35,823 nucleotides of DNA from a virus: IMG/VR virus record IMGVR_UViG_3300035199_000265, positions 1 through 35,823 of that record. One strand, 5' to 3'. Each line of letters opens with the position of its first letter. Position 1 is the first letter of the stretch. This document shows positions 31,767-35,823 of this stretch, one piece after another. The position numbers and the translations under genes were made by a program. The notes below the pieces were generated by a model. The model was not told the DNA's origin. It made no database searches and worked only from the letters and a program-made list of their open reading frames with translations.

Positions 31767-32918
31767 TTATTCGTTTAGGGGGACCGTTAAGTCTTCAGGG
31801 TCAGCATAGAAAGCATCAGCGCTTCCTTCCCGACGATGAAACTTCTGTACAATCTCCTCATCCATTAGACGCACGACGTGCTCTTTAAATTCATTATCAG
31901 ATGTAATTATTTGTGTCCATTTAGACGGCTGAAATTTCTTGGTGTATCCATCTGGCATTGTCAGGGTATACCATGCGCCGGCAGAGGTTAAACATTCTGA
32001 ACCCTTGATAGCATCGAACCAGCTTTCCTCGTCTCGGATACCAATCTCGTCAGTACCCCACAAAATCCTGAAGGCGCACGATCTTCCTTGTGTTCCAAAG
32101 CGTGACTTCTCAAGTCTACATTTCACCTCGGAACCAATCCGAAACCCCTTTTCATCCTCGATGAATGCCGACTTAGCCTTACGGCCGGTTAGCCAGATGC
32201 GTAGGGAATATGAATAATGCATAGCCTTGCCGCCGGGTGTGGTGTAGGGGGTTGTCATTGCTATAATCCGCGCATTGGGGCCTTGGGGAATGTTTGTCTT
32301 AAGCTGGTTGAGCACCAACAGCGTGGCCTTCTTGTCTGCAATCGGGATAACAAGCTTGGACATTCCTTTAGCCAGAATGCGAGCTTTCACAGCCATCGAT
32401 GATTGCGGATTGAAGTCACCCTCAACGTCCGAAACAGACGGCGTGAACGCAAGGGAATCCCACACAAACAGAAACTGTTCGTCTGTCGCACCCAGCAATT
32501 CTTCAATCGTCTCCAAGACAAACTCGACAGAGGATGCTTGGATGTACATTAATCGTGTAAGGTCGCACCCAGAGCGCTCCAAAAATGCCGGGTCAATGGC
32601 AGACTCCGAATCAAAATATACAACCATCTTGCCCTGTTTCTGGGCGTTTGCCGCTACTTGCGCTGCCATATAAGATTTCCCTGTAGATTCCAACCCGGCG
32701 ATTTCCGTCACCTTCCCAACGGGTATTCCACTAACCTGACCTTTACTGATAATAGAGTCAAGCCAGCGCGAGCCGGTTGGGATCCACTCCTTAACTTCAG
32801 TAGGGTTATCGCCAGTCAAATCATGTGCGACATTTCTGCCGGCCTTCTTATTGACTAACTTCAATAGGTCTTGCATGTTTACTCGACCTGCTTTGGGTTC
32901 TTTGGTTTTTCTAGCCAT
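31767..32918 (-). CDS. uvsX: UvsX/RecA-like recombinase
   Basis: A 383-aa strand-exchange protein, close to the 390 aa of T4 UvsX. GLESTGKS (75-82) is Walker A, FLFVWDSLAF with Asp154 is Walker B, and NQLKTNIPQGPNARIIAMTTPYTTPGG marks the L2/ssDNA loop area. The preceding YFDSESAIDPAF is a RecA-type block. AGGAGG precedes the ATG. It should drive recombination-dependent replication with the SSB encoded at 34566. A strong terminator follows. Confidence 0.95.
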   Translation of the reverse strand: MARKTKEPKAGRVNMQDLLKLVNKKAGRNVAHDLTGDNPTEVKEWIPTGSRWLDSIISKGQVSGIPVGKVTEIAGLESTGKSYMAAQVAANAQKQGKMVVYFDSESAIDPAFLERSGCDLTRLMYIQASSVEFVLETIEELLGATDEQFLFVWDSLAFTPSVSDVEGDFNPQSSMAVKARILAKGMSKLVIPIADKKATLLVLNQLKTNIPQGPNARIIAMTTPYTTPGGKAMHYSYSLRIWLTGRKAKSAFIEDEKGFRIGSEVKCRLEKSRFGTQGRSCAFRILWGTDEIGIRDEESWFDAIKGSECLTSAGAWYTLTMPDGYTKKFQPSKWTQIITSDNEFKEHVVRLMDEEIVQKFHRREGSADAFYADPEDLTVPLNE

Positions 32919-32929
32919 GTATCCTCCTT

Positions 32930-34168
32930 TTAAACCTTATCGAATTGCTTGGTTTGAACGTTCCATTCATATCCGCAGCTGTGGTCTTCCTCGGTGATTA
33001 ATCCCTGCAGGAAGACCACCTTGGTGTGCAGCGGGAGACCCCATTTGGACCGCTTTGCATGTAGGTTTAGCGCGGTCAACTTTTTAATATGGGTCTCGAT
33101 CTTCTTTTCTCTGGTTGACGGTAGCATTACCTTTGGATTTCCAAAGATCATAACCTCAACGCTGTAAGAATCTACTACTTTGCGTGACCATTCAAGGTCT
33201 TCAATAATGCGTCGATAGTTGCGATCATGGGTTGCAAAACCAACCTCAAATTGATGGACAGGAGACACAGCATCTTCTTTGATAGACCAAGTATCGGGAT
33301 CCCATTCGCTCTTGGGCCAGCAGCTTTCATAAACCTCTGCCTTCTCATCACTAGTCCACTGATCTTCTTTGAGTGGCATATACAACCCCTCTTCAAACGC
33401 TAGCTTATAAATCTTGGTGCGCTCGGTTGAACGCAGAAAAGAGTATTTAAATTCTTTTTCCATCCAGCTTGTGTGCCACTGTTCGCGATATTCTTCTTTC
33501 TCTTCCTCGGTATCTAGCGCGTCATACCCAGAGCGCAAACCTAAATGTGTCTGCAGAGCGATTTCAGATGCATCTACCTGTGGATTCAGATCCATTACAA
33601 TGTTCCAATATGCCCTCGCTTGCCCAGATGCATCTTCCATGGAATCTACGTTCTTGTCGTCCTTTGTTTCTTTATTGCCATACGTAGCTGTTTGAAGAAT
33701 AATAGCCCGCTGGGCTATTGAAGACATATGCTCAACATCAACAAAGATACTGGGACCAGCTGGGTTCTTAGATTTTTGCTTTGCATCGGTGCGAGTGTGC
33801 CCAATGGCCGTGATTGTGTATTCGCCGGTCCAAAAGTGAATGGGGGGATTTTTGATCGTTTCGCCCTTGTCAAAGCGGGTTTTATATTCCTTGCTTTTGT
33901 CGACCTTAAGTCCGCCGGCCCGAGACTGAGCTTCTATCAACAAGGGAGTATTTTTAGGTGCCCAATTGTCATACGCGGCGTAATCAAAGTCCGCAACATA
34001 GACCGGCTCAAGTCCCATGTCCTCAACAAGATATGCACTAGCTTTAGCATACTCTTCAGCGGCTGATGACGCGTCGCGTAAACAATGATCAATAATGTTA
34101 TTACTTACGGTACCGATGCCCCAGCGGGTATCCACCCCTTTCGGGTTAATGTGTGCTACCTTATTCAT
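32930..34168 (-). CDS. Unknown 412-aa protein between SSB and uvsX
   Basis: ATG with AGGA upstream, 11 bases before uvsX. Begins NKVAHINPKGVDTRWGIGTVSNNIIDHCLRDASSAAEEY. Later blocks: YVADFDYAAYDNWAPKNTPLLIEAQ, PIHFWTGEYTITAIGHTRTDAKQ and a helical acidic region (DALDTEEEKEEYREQWHTSWMEKEF). The last 80 residues (VEVMIFGNPKVMLPSTREKKIETHIKKLTALN) are alpha/beta. I recognise no family. Its place between the ssDNA-binding and recombinase genes suggests a role in recombination or replication, where T4 places proteins such as UvsY; sequence does not show that. Confidence 0.75.
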   Translation of the reverse strand: MNKVAHINPKGVDTRWGIGTVSNNIIDHCLRDASSAAEEYAKASAYLVEDMGLEPVYVADFDYAAYDNWAPKNTPLLIEAQSRAGGLKVDKSKEYKTRFDKGETIKNPPIHFWTGEYTITAIGHTRTDAKQKSKNPAGPSIFVDVEHMSSIAQRAIILQTATYGNKETKDDKNVDSMEDASGQARAYWNIVMDLNPQVDASEIALQTHLGLRSGYDALDTEEEKEEYREQWHTSWMEKEFKYSFLRSTERTKIYKLAFEEGLYMPLKEDQWTSDEKAEVYESCWPKSEWDPDTWSIKEDAVSPVHQFEVGFATHDRNYRRIIEDLEWSRKVVDSYSVEVMIFGNPKVMLPSTREKKIETHIKKLTALNLHAKRSKWGLPLHTKVVFLQGLITEEDHSCGYEWNVQTKQFDKV

Positions 34169-34200
34169 ATATTTTCCTGTGTAAATTATTGTAAAATGAT

Positions 34201-34222
34201 GGCAGACTTTAACCGGTCTGCC
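34201..34222 (-). terminator. Hairpin, putative terminator after the 59-aa gene
   Basis: GGCAGAC (34201-34207) pairs with GTCTGCC (34216-34222), followed on the minus strand by a weak U-run (ATCATTTTA). The same stem recurs at 34512-34539. Confidence 0.55.
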
Positions 34223-34234
34223 AGCGGCTATTCA

Positions 34235-34414
34235 CTATTTCTTTTGAACAAACGCATAAAGCTTTTCAGCCTCTACGATTACTTGTTCAGTGGTGACCTT
34301 TGGCCACCTCTTCGTTTGCTCAAATTCCATGTGAGCATTCTGTTCTAGGATTGATTGTGCTTGTCCTAGCAAGCCTTGGCGGATCTCATATCCGTTGCGG
34401 TTATTATCACTCAT
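34235..34414 (-). CDS. Small conserved phage protein, 59 aa
   Basis: Start at ATG 34414 (AGGAG 5 bases upstream); an upstream in-frame reading adds a 10-residue tail with no ribosome binding site. The product (MSDNNRNGYEIRQGLLGQAQSILEQNAHMEFEQTKRWPKVTTEQVIVEAEKLYAFVQKK) matches the pattern of a small helical protein common in T4-like and marine myophages, with GYEIRxGLLGxA followed by a late EAEKLYxFV. Function unknown. It is flanked by two copies of the same hairpin. Confidence 0.7.
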   Translation of the reverse strand: MSDNNRNGYEIRQGLLGQAQSILEQNAHMEFEQTKRWPKVTTEQVIVEAEKLYAFVQKK

Positions 34415-34502
34415 GTTTTCTCCTGTGTGTGTGTGATGTGGCACCCTAGTTTTGTGGCCCGGGTATCAACGGCCTTGCGCAATCTATTGATCGCGACAGT
34501 TT

Positions 34503-34539
34503 AAAAAATGGGGCAGACTATTTTTTACACCGGTCTGCC
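34503..34539 (-). terminator. Intrinsic terminator downstream of the SSB gene
   Basis: GGCAGAC (34512-34518) pairs with GTCTGCC (34533-34539); a six-U run follows on the minus strand (34503-34508). The stem copies the one at 34201-34222. The 88 bases between this hairpin and the gene starting at 34414 show no convincing promoter. Confidence 0.75.
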
Positions 34540-34565
34540 ATCGGCCCCCATGGGGTCTACTTATA

Positions 34566-35339
34566 TTAGCCGCTCATTAGTTCATCGAACGCACGGTCAA
34601 CATCGCTCTTACCGTTGGCGGGACCGTACTTGGCGGTCTCAGATGAACGACTTTCGGCGGAACCATCGTTGGAAAGCTGTTCATCGAGAATAGCATCAAC
34701 CTGAGCAGGACTAAGACGATCCCAAAGGGAATCAAAATCCGGCATGCGATCAAGTAGGGCAGGGATCGCTTCAGGGTCGCCTAACAGAGTAGACGTATTG
34801 CGACGCATCTTTAGACTCGTCTGGGGATAGGCACCCGGTTTAGTGGGCTTTGTGTATGTCAGAGTAATGTCGGTGCCTTCATCAGCATCTGTGATGTCGC
34901 CATACTCCGGATCGAGGATGTAACCAAGAAGCAATTCGTATGCGGTCTTACCGTAGCCGTATACTTTAATCCCTTCATCTTCGCGGCCACGTACTACAAC
35001 TGGTGAGAAGTAGCGGGTGCGAACGAAAAGGGACTTGGCGAGCTTCTTGCTCTCCTCGTCGTTGTTGTCAACTCCCTCTCGCCATAGTGAGGAAGCAAAT
35101 TCACAAATCGGGCAGTTCTCTCCAAAGTTGCGCTTTGGACAAAGCACGCCTCCCTTGTGATTTCCTACGTTGTAGTGGAAAAACATTTCCTTCAACGGAT
35201 CGCCGTCGTTGCTCGGCACGATCCGAATATCAGTGTCGCCCTCATCGGGCCTAAACCAGACAGAGTTTGCTCCGTCCTTATTTCCTTCTCCGCGAAGGGA
35301 TGCGAGCTTGCGCCGCATGAGTTCCATATCAATTGTCAT
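34566..35339 (-). CDS. 32: Single-stranded DNA-binding protein (T4 gp32-like)
   Basis: A 257-aa SSB. The core carries a zinc site like gp32: His55 or His61, then Cys67, Cys76 and Cys79 (HYNVGNHKGGVLCPKRNFGENCPIC). N-terminal basic and aromatic residues (LRGEGNKDGANSVWF) and an acidic C-terminus (SDVDRAFDELMSG) fit cooperative binding and protein contacts. T4 gp32 is 301 aa, so this is a shorter version. It coats ssDNA for replication and recombination with UvsX. GGAG precedes the ATG and a promoter with a hairpin lies upstream. Confidence 0.93.
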   Translation of the reverse strand: MTIDMELMRRKLASLRGEGNKDGANSVWFRPDEGDTDIRIVPSNDGDPLKEMFFHYNVGNHKGGVLCPKRNFGENCPICEFASSLWREGVDNNDEESKKLAKSLFVRTRYFSPVVVRGREDEGIKVYGYGKTAYELLLGYILDPEYGDITDADEGTDITLTYTKPTKPGAYPQTSLKMRRNTSTLLGDPEAIPALLDRMPDFDSLWDRLSPAQVDAILDEQLSNDGSAESRSSETAKYGPANGKSDVDRAFDELMSG

Positions 35340-35378
35340 TATCTATTTCTCCTTTTTGTTTTTAGATAAAATATAGTA

Positions 35379-35397
35379 TACTAAGCGTTCCTTAGTA
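35379..35397 (-). promoter_or_regulatory. Dyad in the SSB leader, candidate operator or translational control hairpin
   Basis: TACTAAG (35379-35385) and CTTAGTA (35391-35397) form a perfect 7-bp inverted repeat around a 5-base loop, 3 bases after the -10. An AU-rich stretch leads to the ribosome binding site. T4 gp32 autoregulates via a folded leader element followed by an AU-rich run; this layout is reminiscent but unproven. Confidence 0.4.
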
Positions 35398-35400
35398 CCT

Positions 35401-35429
35401 AATGTAACACACTCGACTTAGCCTGTCAA
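35401..35429 (-). promoter_or_regulatory. Sigma70-type promoter of the SSB gene
   Basis: TTGACA (35424-35429, overlapping the upstream TGA stop), 17 bases and TACATT (35401-35406, four of six). The spacer has CGAG seven to ten bases before the -10, as in the groEL promoter. Confidence 0.7.
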
Positions 35430-35823
35430 GCGTTTTCTTGTATTGCGTTCGTTCTGGCCACGCAAAAGCCAAAGTCTCTGCCCGAGGGCGTCTCATAAAT
35501 AGCATATGATACATTTCTGAAAGCGTTTCTCGGCTTTTCTTTAAGAATGTCAACGTATCGCTTGTGTAGTGAGCCATCTTTAGCAAGTTTTTCCTCATTT
35601 ATACATAAATAATAACACACCTCGCGGGCAATGTCAAGCTCAAAAAACCATTTTTCTTGAAGTTTCTGCATATCCACCATACCCAAAGTTCTAATGCGGC
35701 AAACTTCAGACGGCGTCGTTGTGATTCCGATTTCAGGCTCGTTATGATCAAAGTAGTTTATATAATGTACGCTGGATTGAATCAGAGTATTGAGGGCTCC
35801 ATAATACTGCTTGACTGGGACGC
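35426..35823 (-). CDS. Hypothetical protein, 5' end outside the window
   Basis: A minus-strand frame enters from the right edge and runs to the TGA at 35426, giving at least 132 residues; a start inside the window is not needed. The visible part includes VPVKQYYGALNTLIQ, then NEPEIGITTTPSEVCRIRTLG and ELDIAREVCYYLCINEEKLAKDGS, ending RDFGFCVARTNAIQENA. I do not recognise the family. In T4 the gene before gp32 is 59 (helicase loader), but I see no motif that would support that identity here. Confidence 0.7.
   Translation of the reverse strand, partial: VPVKQYYGALNTLIQSSVHYINYFDHNEPEIGITTTPSEVCRIRTLGMVDMQKLQEKWFFELDIAREVCYYLCINEEKLAKDGSLHKRYVDILKEKPRNAFRNVSYAIYETPSGRDFGFCVARTNAIQENA

Noticed and set aside
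34445-34500. A promoter for the 59-aa gene
   Set aside because: TTGATA occurs but no -10 is found at an acceptable distance, so no promoter is claimed.
35392-35598. A separate small minus-strand gene at the right end
   Set aside because: It is a shadow of the longer frame 35426-35823, which continues off the window with a plausible protein sequence.
1-35823. Integrase, attachment site, tRNA, CRISPR array or insertion sequence
   Set aside because: No such gene or repeat was found on either strand, and plus-strand frames look like shadows of the minus-strand genes.

Overview
The window looks like part of the genome of a lytic, tailed double-stranded DNA phage (Caudoviricetes) of a Gram-negative, probably marine, bacterium. 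Every supported gene lies on the minus strand, packed head to tail with overlaps or gaps of a few bases. I see no integrase, tRNA, IS element, CRISPR array or ribosomal RNA. Host and lineage are inferred from gene content. The replication core is T4-like (UvsX, gp32-like SSB, gp41-like helicase, T4-type flap nuclease). The polymerase, however, is a C-family (DnaE-type) alpha subunit with an intact PHP metal site, which makes this a distant T4 relative and not a close one.

In the direction of transcription (high to low coordinates), the window starts with the 3' end of an unknown gene (35426-35823). The recombination and replication block follows: ssDNA-binding protein, a 59-aa gene, an unknown 412-aa gene, UvsX, flap endonuclease, DnaB-like helicase and a class II ribonucleotide reductase (35339-27235). 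Next come a zinc-ribbon-like protein, a GroES/gp31-like co-chaperonin, an endolysin (PG-binding domain plus Amidase_2), a conserved unknown, an NTP-transferase-like protein and the DnaE-type polymerase (27222-20618). A ClpP, a J-domain protein, an early-gene cassette (dUTPase, Dam methylase, zinc-finger-like protein, thioredoxin), an IMP dehydrogenase/GMP reductase and a small sigma-region-4 protein follow (20612-15190).

The lower half has an acidic scaffold-like protein, a membrane protein, a second ClpP whose expected catalytic Asp is Asn, an unknown 564-aa protein and a full GroEL (15130-10050). It then carries small hypothetical proteins, a D12-type methylase fold without its DPPY motif, a membrane protein, a cupin, a 1348-aa protein of unknown role, a membrane-anchored trypsin-like protease, a pol-beta-type nucleotidyltransferase and more small proteins.

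Regulation is unusually legible. Six sigma70-type promoters can be read directly, two of them perfect TTGACA-N17-TATAAT. Several sit in or beside hairpins, and one has its -10 inside the loop of an intrinsic terminator. A different motif (ACTATTTAY) lies just upstream of three putative late genes. The genes together describe a phage that brings its own replisome, nucleotide supply (NrdJ, dUTPase, GMPR/IMPDH, a thioredoxin as possible reductant), DNA methylation and an extensive protein-folding and proteolysis kit (GroEL, GroES-like, J-domain, two ClpPs).
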